DNA of 64,000 nucleotides, from contig NC_089495.1 of NCBI RefSeq assembly GCF_036850765.1, positions 69,292,410-69,356,409 of the forward strand. The letters run 5' to 3'. The DNA is from Saccopteryx bilineata. Taxonomy: Eukaryota; Chordata; Mammalia; Chiroptera; Emballonuridae. The position numbers were made by a program, and so were the translations under genes. The notes under the pieces were generated by a model. The model ran no database searches, was not told where the DNA came from, and saw only the letters and a program-made list of their open reading frames with translations. Shown here in pieces: positions 1 through 11,675 of this stretch; position 1 is the stretch's first letter; the number at the start of each line of letters is the position of its first letter.

Positions 1-71
1 ATCCTTGGTCAGGGCACATACAAGAAGCAACCAATGAATGCTTGAATGGGTGAAACAACAAATCAATACTT

Positions 72-733
72 TTTTAAAAAAAGAAACAGGGAGAGGCCCT
101 GGCCGGTTTGCTCAGTGGTAGAGCGTCTGCCTGGCGTGCAGAAGTCCCTGGTTCGATTCCCGGCCAGGGCACACAGGAGAAGTGCCCATCTGCTCCATTG
201 GAGCAAAGATGGCCCTGGCGCCTGGGATGGCTCCTTGGCCTCTGCCCCAGGCGCTAGAGTGGCTCTGGTCACAAGGAGTGACGCCCCAGAGGGGCAAAGC
301 ATCGCCCCCTGGTGGGCAGAGCATTGCCCCCTGGTGGGCGTGCCGGGTGGATCCCGGTCGGGCGCATGCGGGAGTCTGTCTGACTGTCTCTCCCCGTTTC
401 CAGCTTCAGAAAAATACAAAAAAAAGAAAAAGAAACAGGGAGAGACTCAGAGAGAGGGAAAAATAGGGACAGAGAGAGGTGAGAAGCATCAATCATCAGT
501 TTTTCATTGCGACACCTTAGTTATTCATTGATTGCTTTCTCATATGTGCCTTGACTGCGGGCCTTCAGCAGACTGACTAACCCCTTGCTTGAGCCAGTGA
601 CCTTGGGTCCAAGCTGGTGAGCTTTGCTCAAACCAGATGAGCCCACACTCAAGCTGGGCACCTCAGGGTCTCGAACCTGGGTCCTCTGCATCCCAGTCTG
701 ACAGTCTATCCACTGCGCCACTGCCTGGTCAGG
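72..733 (-). mobile_element. tRNA-derived bat SINE (CCTGACCAGG type), reverse, split by another SINE
   Basis: Read on the reverse strand it starts at 733 with CCTGACCAGGCAGTGGCGCA, a tRNA-like promoter head. It continues through the AGCTTGAGTGTGGGCTCATC and CTCACCAGCTTGGACCC body to a CT-rich tail near 445, and resumes left of the inserted SINE as the poly-T at 71-77. A 13-bp target duplication (59-71 and 734-746) frames the whole unit. It is transcriptionally inert as far as can be seen. Confidence 0.85.
96..426 (+). mobile_element. Long tRNA-derived bat SINE (GCCCTGGCC type), youngest of the nest
   Basis: The tRNA-like head (GCCCTGGCCGGTTTGCTCAG with box A, then GGTTCGATTCCCGGCCAGGG with box B) is followed by the GGAGCAAAGATGGCCCTGG body and an end of CCAGCTTCAGAAAAATAC plus poly-A. 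An 18-bp direct repeat, AAAAAGAAACAGGGAGAG, lies at 78-95 and 427-444. It shows that this copy jumped into the 3' tail of the reverse SINE. Confidence 0.92.
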
Positions 734-747
734 CAAATCAATACTTA

Positions 748-2430
748 TAAATTAAATAAATAAAAATACTATTCAAATGTCTCACCGTATGTAATTTGCA
801 TTCAATAAAATGATTACCTGCATCATAGATTGCATATAATATGATAGGGTATTGTCATTCTTCTGCAATCCTTTTGTTTTCCATCATAAATTTCTCAATT
901 AATGCTTTCCCAAATACATTTTTCTGGGCATATATATGACCAAGAAGATTATATTTGTCTCTAATACTCAGAGGAAGAGTGATTTGTTTTTGGAAATAAA
1001 ACCCATTAAATTTATGTGTAAAAGAGACGGTAAATACTAAATCAAATCAAGTATAAATACTGAAGTTTGGATACTAAAGTAGCATCACATAAAGATAGAA
1101 CTGGGTTTATTTGTACTTATATTTTTAAGGGTGTATATGTATATGGGTGGGTACTGGGAAGTAATAAAACATACTAATTTTAAAAGCCTAGATTTTTTAA
1201 AGTAGATATACTAAATTCTAATTCCAGCTATGGTTTGCTAGGTATGCAACCTTTGGCAAATTAACTGAACTCTAATTCCTTATTTCTTTATTTGAATACA
1301 AAGTGAGCATAAAAAATATTACTATCAAATTTGTAGGGCTGTTTTGTACAGTGTCAAGAACTTAGTAATAATGAAACTAATGTTAAGTGCATATTATTAT
1401 CTTAAGATTTTGAATATGTGTTTTATTTTCTTTTGCTATCTTAATTTCTGTTTCCTTTTACATTTTCTTTTAGTGACATTGACACTCATAATCAGGAAGG
1501 TTGGCTTAAATTATGTGTGTGTGATTGTGTGCCAGAGGTATTTTAAAAGAAAAAATGTGTAGTATTATAGCATGCATAGCATATTCCAGAATAAGTCATT
1601 GTGAAATGAAACTTGGGGTATTTTACAGTAGGATAAAGATAAGAAAATTTTTGGTAACATCTGCATAGAGCTGTTAGAGGTCTATGAGCAGACAATCAGT
1701 CAACTAATATAATTTCAGAAAATCATAGCAGCAATACCACAGATATGAAGGGAAAGATTGCAAGGTTACTGCCCAAACTAGCTTGTCTTCTTTTCTGGCA
1801 GAAGTCTCACAACCCATTATTATTTTTTTTTTATTTGTAAATACCCTCCCTACCTTGTTTCTCTTTCCACTTTATTCATGAAACCCCAGTCTTAATGAAC
1901 TCTGACAATCATAGTCCCCTTTCCTGAATTTGTTGGACAAAAAAACACAACTGTGACTACAAACTTCAATAGCAAATTTATTATGTCAAATTGCCATCAA
2001 ATATTTCACAGGAACTATCAGCATATGCTCTCTTTTAAGTTATGCTAGCTTTCACACTCTCCCAAATACTATCTCGTATTTATCCTCCATTCTAAAAAAT
2101 CCCTTTATTTTTCCTTTCCTCATGTCTATTGACAGCATTGCATAATTGACTTTGAAAAAAGAAGACAGCTTACACGGCCATCTCCTGCATTGCCACAATC
2201 AAATGACAAAACCTATGTACCCATTTCCTCCTACTTTCCCTTATATTGGAGGAAGTTCCACATGCCTATATCTATCAAAGACTCACTCCTTCACTAGTTT
2301 CTAAAACTGTAATGCTTTCTCAACGTAACATGTATAAGAATCACTTTGAGAGTTTTTTATCAATAAAGATTTTGATGTTATATCAGTAGAGAATTTAGGT
2401 GTCTCTTCAATCCTATCTTTTGCCATTACA
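748..2430. other. AT-rich intergenic sequence, nothing recognised
   Basis: There is no repeat family, exon or RNA that I recognise. The open frames are short (72 aa or less) and hydrophobic from AT-rich codons, with no domain. Confidence 0.5.
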
Positions 2431-2640
2431 AGGTGGTATATTTACACACATATGCACAGACATACAAATACACACACACAGACATCACATATATATTCTT
2501 ACACTTTTACACCTTCCTATGCAAATATTCAAATATATACACACAAATACACCTATTTCTTTTCACATGCACACAAAACTCATACACCTACACATCTACA
2601 CATACTTATACATATATTATGTGCATACCTCCATATACTA
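2430..2640. repeat. Degenerate CA/TA-rich low-complexity tract
   Basis: Long run of imperfect ACACAC/ATACAC units. Three overlapping open frames of 70-83 aa here (Thr/His/Tyr-rich) are products of the repeat and are not treated as genes. Confidence 0.75.
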
Positions 2641-3010
2641 TTTAGGTTAAATTGTGTCCCCTTCCATGATTCATATGTTGAAATCCTAACTCCCAGTACC
2701 TAAAATGTGATTCTATTTGAAGATAGGGCCTTTAAAAAGGTAATTTATGTAAAATAAAGATGTATGGGTGGGCAAAATGCAATATGACTAATGTCCTTAT
2801 AAGAAGAGATTAAGACACAGATGCAAAGGGAAAAACATGTGAAGATACAGAAGAAAATGGAAATCTAAAAACCAAGAAGAGGAATCCTCTAATTCAATGG
2901 CGCCAACATCTTTGCCTTTGACTTCTAGCTTCCAGGATCGTGAGAAAATAATTTTCTCTTTAAGCAACCAAATTTTTGGTATTTTTATGACAGCCTTAGA
3001 AAACTAATAT
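2640..3010 (+). mobile_element. Solo LTR, MLT1-type (ERVL-MaLR)
   Basis: It reads GTGTCCCCTTCCATGATTCATATGTTGAAATCCTAACTCCCAGTACC in pieces typical of MLT1, then GGGCCTTTAAAAAGGTAATT, GTCCTTATAAGAAGAG, and ends in TTCCAGGATCGTGAG...ACAGCCTTAGAAAACTAATA. The order and spacing match the MLT1 LTR layout. It is ancient and diverged, and no internal viral sequence is attached. Confidence 0.7.
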
Positions 3011-3548
3011 GCATGCCTAAACCAACAGCCCTCCCCTATACATACACACTGAGAGACATTCACACATACCCACATACAATCCTGTGGACAGTCACGTTAG
3101 CAATATTTGTTTTATTTAAGCTATTTTTTTGCTTACTTGTCCTGTTGTATGGATTTCTTCTTTTTATTCTTTACATAGATTATTTCTTTTGACCTTTCAA
3201 GTGTCATCACAGATGCCACTGCTGTAAGGTCCTCAATAGTGAAAGGAACCATCTACCCTCTCCATTATTATTTCTCTGCCTATTGTGTTTTACTCACAAA
3301 CTTGTTATGAGTTGAAATATTATTATTGTTTGCCTTTGTAGTGGTTTTTTGTTTTTTTGCCTAATAGATCATGAAAGAAATTAGTTCCATCACTATAGAA
3401 TCAATTTGCTCTATTAAAACCTCACATTCCTAGTATTAGCACAAAGCCTAGCATATAAAAGGTATTCATATTTGTTGAACATCTGAATATAAAACATCTC
3501 TAGCTGAATTCTCTTTAGGAGAGTAAGGCTATGCAAATGTGAGGGTGA

Positions 3549-3584
<36 letters not shown>

Positions 3585-5840
3585 TAGTACACCTATGTGT
3601 CTTCTGCTTCAGAAGAAGGTCGGAATAAAAGTGGAGAATAAATAAGTTGTTTAACTAACTGGGTTCTTTTTCTGTTGATGTTTTCTAGAATCATTTTAAT
3701 TCTCAATGCAATTGAGATGTCATGACTCAGTTCACTACACTCTCAGCATTCTACGTAATTTGAAAGCTGTTGTTACGCATATTAAGATAATGTAAGCATG
3801 AGGTAATATATGGGACTTATGACCAAGTGTCTATGGATAGCTTAGAAGAGGACAGGCAGATATTACTCTATGTTTCAAAATTCTGTGACAGAAATAATAG
3901 TGTTCGCAACAGCAGGGAAGGAAATTTAGAAGTAAAACTATTTGAGAAAATAAATAATGTAGAAATTCAATTTCATACCTGTCACTTTTAACATTGTGTT
4001 AGACTATCAAATTAAATGCTCCAGCTCTTTGTGTAAAATTTAGGTCTGGAACATGAGAAAGGTTAAGCATTGGATGTATACTCATGATAATTTAACACCT
4101 TGTTGTTCTCTTTCAAGCCATGGGGAAAAAAATGATATTAATTATATCAACTGGAGAAGAGTGTGGCTAAAATACCAAAGCCCTATGTAATCTTACAATG
4201 AGTACTTAGCAATGGATCTAGGTTAACAACCACTCCTGACTCAATTCTAGTATTCTTTCTGGAAAGATATGCAATTTTGTGGTTTCTATTATTATTTTCA
4301 GCTCTAATTAAATCAACTTTATTTATTAGTTGGTTTTAGTCTTTGATTAGCAAGCATATTTGTGTTTTAGTCATTGATGATTAGTTTATGTCATTGGTGT
4401 TATTGTTTACAGATATCCAAAAATAGAAAGTCAAGGGAAGAGGTTATTACTTGTCAATCAAACCTTAATTTCTTTAAGTAGAAAATGAATTTCACAGAAG
4501 TCTTATCCAGTCTCTCTACTAGGTTTGGTTTGATGAGAAAAAAGGAAATTGTATTCCAATTACTGAGTACTTTTAACAGTTGATAATGACTTGAAAGTAG
4601 AGTCCAGTGAGTTCTATAAATTAGAGTATATTAATTTTCCCTACAATAATTAATAATAATTATTAATAATCACTGATAATAATAAATTAAGTCATTTATA
4701 TACACAACTGCAATGAATGATACACTAATAAATTCATGCAATGTGATAAGTTAAATATTCTTTTCTCAGCCTCATATAGGTACAATTTAAAAATAGGGCA
4801 TTGTAGTAAGAAGAGTTATTATAGTATACTCATTATTGGTTGGACTTGGAATTTAAAAGGAATAAGGACAATGATCAAAATTTAACATGTTGTAATTCAA
4901 ATTCTCTGTTTATAATAATTGATTTGTTATAAGACAGACATTTTCTCATCTTCAATAGTTATACCCTAAGACTAACTGACATTTGAGAATTATATACCAA
5001 GGCTATTTGAGATATAACCACAAAATATTTAAAAATGTTTAAGAAAGTATTTAAGTTTTTATACATTGCACATAATTTCTTCTAAACATGCTCTTTTTTA
5101 AATTGACTTTTTATATTTATTTTTTTAATGTCATTATGTGGTCCAAGTCTGTCTCTTAATCTGACATCAAATACACATAACAAGTCTGAAAATTTCTGAT
5201 CTGTATAAATAAAAAAGTTATAGCACCAAAATATTCCCAAAGATATTTGAGTTATTAAAAATAGATTACCAATTTTATCATTTCTCCCTGTGATGAAATT
5301 TGTAGATATGCTCACTAAAACAGACATTTTATTTCATTGCTTCTGGCTTTTTGGCAGAAACAAAAAAGTGAATAGCTAACACCTGGTTACTAGCTAACAG
5401 CCAACCTTGCAGTTTCTCCCTCTGTGGAAATGAAGTTTGAATCTTAGAAATCAAAGTAAAATAAAACTTTTAAAGCTTTAGCCTTATTTCTTCAAATACA
5501 ATGGTCATATACAGGGTAAGAGAATTTTTAAAAAAATTAAAAACAACTTTTGAATAATTCAGCTTTATTATTTTGAATCTAAAATAAACAAATGTTACCA
5601 AAGTTATAGATGTATTTGACATTATAATATGAGTTATTCATTGTTAATTAATTTTAATGATATTATAAGATAAAATTAATTGAAAATCTTAACGTCATAA
5701 TGGATGCATGATAAGTTTTTCATATTTAACATCATATCTTCATGGGGAGCAGAGAGTGGTCACTATTGTATTTCATATCTTAATGAAAGAAAATAGATTT
5801 AGAAGGCAATTATAAAATTTTAATTGTTTTAAAAGGAATT
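3011..5840. other. AT-rich intergenic sequence
   Basis: No gene or transposon is recognised. It contains a GT microsatellite at about 3551-3583 and an AT/AAT-rich low-complexity patch near 4640-4690. The open frame at 5082-5327 (reverse, 81 aa) has no recognisable domain. Confidence 0.5.
3551..3583. repeat. (GT)n microsatellite
   Basis: Uninterrupted GT dinucleotides, about 16 units. Confidence 0.95.
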
Positions 5841-6780
5841 TTTTAAAAGCAGTTTTATATTCACAACAAAACTGAGTTGAAGAACAGATATTTCCTATAT
5901 AAACTTTTCATCCTCCACATGCAAGGCTTTTCCTTATTAACATCTTCCAGCAGACTAGTACCTTTGTTAAAATTTATAAACCTAGAATGACACCTTATTG
6001 TCACTCAAAGATTACAGTATACAGTCAGATTCATTCTTTGTGTTAAACATTCTATGGGTCTGCACAAATTTATAGTGGCATATCTCCACCAAACAGAGTA
6101 GTTTCAGAGCCCTAAGAATTCTCTGTGTTCTTTCTATTCATCCCTCTTTCCTTCTTAGTCTCCATAGTTTTACCTTCCTCAGATTGTCATATTTGTGGAA
6201 TGATACAGTAGATGGCCTTTTAAAGTTGGCTATTTTTATTTCATAACTGAAAGTTTCCTCTATGTCATTCATGGCTTTATATCTCATTTCTTTTAGTACT
6301 GATCAATATAGCATTGCCTGGAAGTACCACACACAAAAAAAAAACAGTTTATGTATCCATTCAACTACAGAATAGTATCTTGTTTCTTTGGAAGTTTTGC
6401 CAATTATAAATAAAATTGTGTAAACATTCATGTGTAGGTTTTTGTACAGATATAAGTTTTCAACTTATTTGCATATATACCAAGGAGTTTGATCACTAGA
6501 TTGTATGTTAAGAGTATGCTTAGTTTTGTAAAAGACTGTCAAAATATTCCAAAGTGGTTGTACCATTTTGCATTACCACTAGCAATTAGAGCTCTGTTGC
6601 TTCACATCCCCGCTGGCATTTAGTGTTGCAGGGGTGTGACTTTTGGCCATTTAATAGGTGTGTAGTAGTTTGTCATTATTATTTTAATTTGAATTTCCCT
6701 GATGATATATGATGTGGAGTATTTTTTCATATGTTCACTGCTATCTGTATATCTTGTCTAATCAGCTGTCTGCTAAGGCC
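5840..6780 (-). mobile_element. Old L1 3' fragment (L1M-like), reverse
   Basis: The sequence has the reverse-complement look of the L1 3' region. Examples are the TTTATAGTGGCATATCTCC stretch, the GTATCCATTCAACTACAGAATAG block, the CCAAAGTGGTTGTACCATTTTGCATTACCA block and AATTTCCCTGATGATATATGATG. No frame is intact. Divergence is high, as expected for an early mammalian L1. Confidence 0.7.
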
Positions 6781-7650
6781 AAATCTGCTAGCTCAGATTT
6801 TAACTTAACAGTAAATAATACCTTGAATTAACATAGATTTATATTTGAGCTTGGTATAAAATGGTGTAATAAGAAATAGGCTAAATAATACAAAATTTTA
6901 CAAGATTTTATCTTTTGTCATCAATTGACCTGTAGGCCTTGCATTGTTTCAAAAACAGTAAAATGGGCTGCTTCTTTAATGCAGGAAGTTAGAAAAGAAA
7001 TTAGTAGAAAATGAAGTGAGAGGTATACCAGGTATTTTGAGGATTTTAACTAAATATCTTAATTTACAATTGAGTAAAATCAGAAGCAATTTGTAGATTT
7101 TGAGCAGAGAACACAATCTTCCTAATAAAAATCATACAACCTCTTTAAACTTACTCCAATTCACATAAGAACTCAACACACTAATGTGAAAGCAAATGCC
7201 CCCATGGCAAGCAGGAATCTTCCTAACATTTGAGAGAGAGAAAGAGCAATCTATATGATTCTCACACTGAACGTGGATATAAACATTTTAGTATTCATTA
7301 GGTTAATAATTATATTTCTTTATCCTTTATACCTTACTTAATCATTATTTAATTTATTTTACCCTCCAAATGATCTCTCTAACCTTCCAGGAACTTTAGT
7401 TTATTTTGCTGGCTAGTACGCATCTCAGTCCCCTCTACTGACCTCTTCCATTTATGTCAAGCACCCCCAAGGGTGAGCTGCTTTTATGGAGTTCACTATG
7501 GGTTTTTTTAATGAAGTTTTTGGTCCTGTTTAAGAGTAAACTCTTCTCTATGCCTTATTTTCTCAACACATGGGCACATCCTTTGGAAAGGTCTGGAAAG
7601 ACTGAGCACCTGACATGTATTGCTTTAAGAAGCAGTGTTTTCTGTTGAAC
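6781..7650. other. Intergenic sequence, nothing recognised
   Basis: AT-rich, no transposon or gene recognised. The 64-aa open frame at 7454-7648 has no domain. Confidence 0.45.
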
Positions 7651-7882
7651 TTTTTTCTCTCTAAGTTTTTATTTTGAAAACTTATAAAAATGCTACAAAG
7701 ATTAAGGGATTTTACAAAAAAAGCCCATTTAACTACCAGCAAGATTCTAATGTTACTATTTTACTACAAATGCTTTATTGCATATCTGTCTATCTATCCC
7801 TCTATCCATAGATGAATCCAACTTGTTTATCCATTTTTCTATGACTGATATTGGTATATTTCCAGGTTGTTTTGTTTTTTAG

Positions 7883-8099
7883 CTTTCTTTTTTTTAAATT
7901 ATTTTTATTTATTTATTCATTTTAGAGAAGAGAGAGAGATTGAGAGAGAGAGAGAGAGAGAGAGAGAGGGACAGAAGGGGGGAGGAACAGGAAGCTTCAA
8001 CTCCCATATGTGTCTTGACCGTGCAAACCCAAGGTTTTGAGCTGGCAATCTCAGCATTCCAGGTCAACGCTTTATCCACTGCGCCACCACAGGTCAGGC
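7883..8099 (-). mobile_element. tRNA-derived SINE (CCTGACCTGTGGTGG type), reverse
   Basis: Read in reverse: CCTGACCTGTGGTGGCGCAG, GATAAAGCGTTGACCTGGAA, then GGTCAAGACACATATGGGAG, a GA/CT-rich tail and poly-A. The target duplication TGTTTTGTTTTTTAG lies at 7868-7882, with a near-copy carrying one extra T at 8100-8115. The (GA)n run at 7926-7967 belongs to its tail and produces spurious Arg/Glu-rich open frames. Confidence 0.85.
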
Positions 8100-9119
8100 T
8101 GTTTTGTTTTTTTAGATCTTTTAGGAAAGTTGCTTTGAAAATTTTGTACAGTATATTTTAATAACAATATGTTTATAACAATATTGGGTGAATACCTACT
8201 AGTTAAATATCTAGAAGATAAAATATATATGTGATTAGTTTTAAAAGAGATTGATAGAACCTATTGAAGAGGCTGTGTAGTATTGCATTCTTACTAAATC
8301 CTTTGCATTATTTCAGGAAAAGTACAGAGTCCCAGTTGCTCCATAATCTCACAAACAATGTTGTCAGTCTATTTTATTTTATTCTGGTGGGGATATACTG
8401 GTATTTTATTGTGACTTTTATTTGCATTTCTTCAATGGCTAAAGATAGTCAAAACTTTTTCATATTCTTCTTAACATTTGTGAAGTTTCTGTTTTAATCA
8501 TTTTGTCTTTGTATTGGGTACTTGTCTTTTTATCATGGAGTTGTAATGCTTTTATATATATTATGGATATTCAGTTCTTTGTCAGATATATGTTTTATGA
8601 ATATTTTCTTCTAATTTGTGTCTTGGCCATACTTTTTATTCATTGAGTCTTATAATGAGCATATTTTTTTTTAAAAAATGATTTCTAATATATCTATTCT
8701 TTTTTTCTTATTTGTTTCTATAATCAATCCAAGAACCATTTGCTGCCAGAAAATATGATGTTCTGTGTTTTCCTTTGAAGTTTAATAGTTTCAGCTTTTA
8801 CATTTGGACCTATGTTTCACTTCCAATTAAATTTGGCAGCAAAAAAAAAAAAGAGTTATACAGAGTTTTGTTTAGTTTTTTTCACATGGATATTGAGATA
8901 GTCTAATACCATTGGTTGAAAATCATCTTTTCCTCACTGGATTACTTTGGTTCATTTGGCTAAAGATATTCAAATGATCCTTCTAAGCATCAGATATTAA
9001 TTACACTTACTTTGTTTCATCTATTTGTCAATTACATGCCCATCTCTTTCAAATTTTCTGATTTTTATACCTGTTAGTAATTCTAGAAATCAGGTAATCT
9101 GAAAACATAAGTCTTTTTT

Positions 9120-9300
9120 TAAATTTTTTAAATATTTTACTTATTCATTTTAGAGAAAAGAGAAAGAGAGAGAGAAGGGGGAGGAGGAGGAGGAAGAATC
9201 AATTCTCATATGTGCCTTGACAGGGCAAGTCCAGGGTTCCAAATTAGTGAACACAGTGTTCCAGGTTGATGCTTTATCCACTGCACCACCATAGGTCAGG
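9120..9300 (-). mobile_element. tRNA-derived SINE (CCTGACCTGTGGTGG type), reverse, diverged
   Basis: It is the same family as the copy at 7883-8099, with the reverse head CCTGACCTATGGTGGTGCAG at about 9299 and a GA-rich tail. A short target duplication is visible as AGTCTTTTTT at about 9109-9118 and GAGTCTTTTTC at 9304-9314. It has more substitutions than its neighbour, so it is probably older. Confidence 0.8.
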
Positions 9301-9460
9301 TTGTGAGTCTTTTTCTAAAAGTAATATTCTCTATTTGCTCCTCTTAAGTATGATTATATTGGCATTAATTTATCTTTTAATTTTTCAAGGTCATTTGCTT
9401 ACTTGTTATATAGTGAAACATATTAGGTTTTCTCCAACATATTTTTTATCCAAAAATTGA

Positions 9461-10212
9461 TAAATAGTCTTGTTTATTGTACTCAGATTAATGATTACAA
9501 TATTGAAGTAAATAAAGTGTTATGGTCACAGAGGATTACTTTTATACATCTACAATGCCTTTTGTTTGTAGAACCTGCATTGATTTTATAATTTCAATAT
9601 GAATAGGAGGAGACAGGTGCCATTCTAGTCAGAGTCAGTAACTGCACCTGCAGATTTTAAATTCTTAGTAAATCTATTACTCTTTAATGTGTGATTACAT
9701 TTTCCTTTCTCATTTAACTTTCATAACCATGTATAAATTATTATATACATATGCAAATTAAATAGAGCTTTGAGGACATTATATAATTTATCAAATAACC
9801 CAAATATTGCTATTTTATCCTCTTAGTACACCATTTGTTTGAGGCAATATTACTGGTAACCTTATGGTTCACAGAGCCTTCAGGCTTCTTTGCTTGATAT
9901 AGGATCAGAGAACACCAAATGACTATAAGGAAGTAAATAGAACTGCAATTTTGACCCCTAGAATTTACAATTATCTCTGTACTGTATACAGATATGCTTA
10001 CTTCAAATGTGTATATAGTACACAGTATCAATTAAGATGGTTTTGTTTGCAGGTAACTGAATTTCTCCTCAAATTTGCATCAGTATAAATGGGATTTGTT
10101 GCCTGATAGAACAGCAAAGATAAAGAAAGTTCAGAATTGATTAAATTGGTTTTATATAGCATTTCATGGATACCATTAATATCCTGTTTTCTCTATTTGT
10201 AGACTTCTAGTT
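9461..10212. other. Intergenic sequence, nothing recognised
   Basis: AT-rich. The reverse 73-aa open frame at 9810-10031 has no recognisable domain. Confidence 0.45.
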
Positions 10213-10226
10213 GGTCAAATAATTTC

Positions 10227-10579
10227 TTTTTTAAAATTTATTTATTTTATTTATTTATTTATTTTGTATTTTTCCGAAGCTAGAAACAGGGAGAGACAGT
10301 CAGACAGACTCCTGCATGCGCCCAACCAGGATCCACCTGGGCTCTGCCCATCAGGGGGCGATGCTCTGCCCCTCCGGGGGGTCACTCTGCCTCGACCAGA
10401 GCCACTCCAGCGCCTGGGGCAGAGGCCAAGGAGCCATCCCCAGCGCCCGGGTCATCTTTGCTCCAATGGAGCCTCGGCTGCAGGAGAGAAAGAGAGAGAC
10501 AGACAGGAAGGAGAGGGGGAGGGGTGGAGAAGCAGATGGGCGCTTCTCCTGTGTGCCCTGGCCGGGAATCGAACCCAGG
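10227..10579 (-). mobile_element. Long bat SINE (GCCCTGGCC type), reverse, lacking its 5' head
   Basis: The reverse-strand body runs from the poly-T and CCGAAGCTAGAAACAGGGAG at the left through the GC-rich middle to GTGCCCTGGCCGGGAATCGA and stops at CCCAGGG. The box-A half of the tRNA head, roughly 45-50 bp, is missing. A perfect 14-bp target duplication, GGTCAAATAATTTC (10213-10226 and 10580-10593), abuts both ends. The truncation was therefore present when it inserted. Open frames here are shadows. Confidence 0.9.
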
Positions 10580-10694
10580 GGTCAAATAATTTCAATGTAA
10601 GTTTGCTACCAAGAACTTTCAAACCCTCATCCACATACAGGGAAAAATGAGGCTGGTGTCCTATCGGACACTATAAATGCACTATAGTGTAGTG

Positions 10695-11675
10695 CATTTA
10701 TTTTCTAGGACTGCCATAACAAACCATGACAAACAGGGTGGCTTAAAATTGCAGAAATTTATTCTCATAAATCAGGTAGACAGAAGTTCAAATAGAGGTA
10801 TCAGCAGAACCATGTCCCTCTGAAGACTGTGAGGAAGCATTCTTCCTCTGTCTCTTAGCTTCTAGAGGTTTCTGGCATTCTTTAGTTTGTGACAGCATTA
10901 AATCCAGCCTCTTGTCTTTACATGGCATTTGGCCAATAAAGCCTTAAAGTTTCCCTTAGCCCCACTTAAATTTTGTACTAGCCTCTATCTTCATCTAAGA
11001 CCCTGATTTTCTCTCGCCATGGCCCTTATAGAATTCAGATGCCCTAACTACAAAATTCCTCCACTCTCTTTCCTTAGAATATTTTCATTAGAAAACTTGC
11101 AATTGCAAAGTGTTTCTCTGCCCCTTTGAGATGTACAGCCCTGCACGACAGTTTTACAACCTCTTAAGAGTTTATTACTCAGTGTGTGTTTTTCTCAAGG
11201 AACCAGGAGTCATTCCTTTGAAATGTTACCATCAGGGAAGATAGAGCCAAATCTTAACCTAACTTCTGTAGACAACTTACTCCAAGTTGTTGTACTTTTT
11301 CTAAGGGTAAGGCCAGTTAGCCAACATCAGCTGGATGGCCCTCCCATTTTACCTCATCCCAGCTCCTAAAAACTCTCTTACCCTTTGGCCTCTCTTCTGT
11401 ATTGCAATGTTCATTAATAAAATATTTCTTGACTATTTAACTTCCACCAGTACAATCTTTGCTTTGATAATTTTGTCCTCTGCATGTGTTTTTGTCCTTT
11501 CTTTTTCTTATAAGGACATGAGTTATTGGATGTAAGACACCCTGATTCAGGAAGATTCTTCTTGAAATCTTTAATTAATTACATCTGCAATGACATTTTT
11601 ACCAAATAAGGCCACATATTTGAAGATTAAGAAGGACATTAATTTTGGGGTGACACTATTCAACCTACTACCTAG
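10695..11675 (-). mobile_element. MLT1-type LTR (ERVL-MaLR), reverse, with an internal insertion
   Basis: The left part (TTTTCTAGGACTGCCATAAC, GGTGGCTTAAAATTGCAGAAATTTATTCTC, AGAAGTTCAAATAGAGGT) and the right part (TCTTATAAGGACATGAG, AATTACATCTGCAATGACATTTT, CCAAATAAGGCCACAT, ACACTATTCAACCTACTA) are the two halves of a reverse MLT1 LTR. Normally they would be joined within about 400 bp. About 430 bp of other sequence (about 11080-11510) separates them. Confidence 0.7.
11080..11510 (+). mobile_element. Probable LTR-like insertion inside the MLT1
   Basis: This segment does not belong to MLT1 and interrupts it. It contains CTGCCCCTTTGAGATGTACAGCC, CAACATCAGCTGGATGGCC, AGCTCCTAAAAACTCTCTTACCC and a polyadenylation signal in TTCATTAATAAAATATTTC, followed by a T-rich stretch. 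That layout suggests a forward-oriented retroviral LTR of unknown family. I could not define clean ends or a target duplication. The open frames at 11184-11369 and 11335-11535 are not genes. Confidence 0.4.

Larger units (their letters stand above)
1..770 (+). mobile_element. Ves-like SINE 3' part, cut by window start and split by two later SINEs
   Basis: Positions 1-58 read as the 3' half of a Ves-like bat SINE (GGTCAGGGCACATACAAGAA, then CAACAAATCAATACT). The A-rich AAATAAATAAAAATACT at about 752-770 is probably its far end. A reverse SINE interrupts it at 72-733. The host sequence CAAATCAATACTT appears on both sides, at 59-71 and 734-746, as that SINE's target duplication. The 5' part lies before the window. 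Family naming is from recognition only. Confidence 0.6.
7650..9460 (-). mobile_element. Old L1 fragment, reverse, split by two SINEs
   Basis: L1-like blocks occur at 7660-7867 (3' region), 8116-9105 and 9313 onward. They include TTTATTTGCATTTCTTCAATGGCTAAAG, TGTCTTTTTATCATGGAGTTGTAATGC and the TTCATCTATTTGTCAATTACATGCC region, all in antisense. The order is collinear, so this is one L1 copy interrupted by SINEs at 7883-8099 and 9120-9300. It covers the same L1 region as the 5840-6780 fragment, so it is a separate insertion. The left and right limits are approximate. Confidence 0.6.

Noticed and set aside
96..170. Functional tRNA gene (also at 50024, 33756 and 17760)
   Set aside because: The box A/box B heads belong to SINEs, continue into SINE bodies, and do not fold as a normal tRNA with a 3' acceptor match.
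2399..2703. Overlapping Thr/His/Tyr-rich open frames as a repeat protein
   Set aside because: They are translations of an imperfect CA repeat in several frames.
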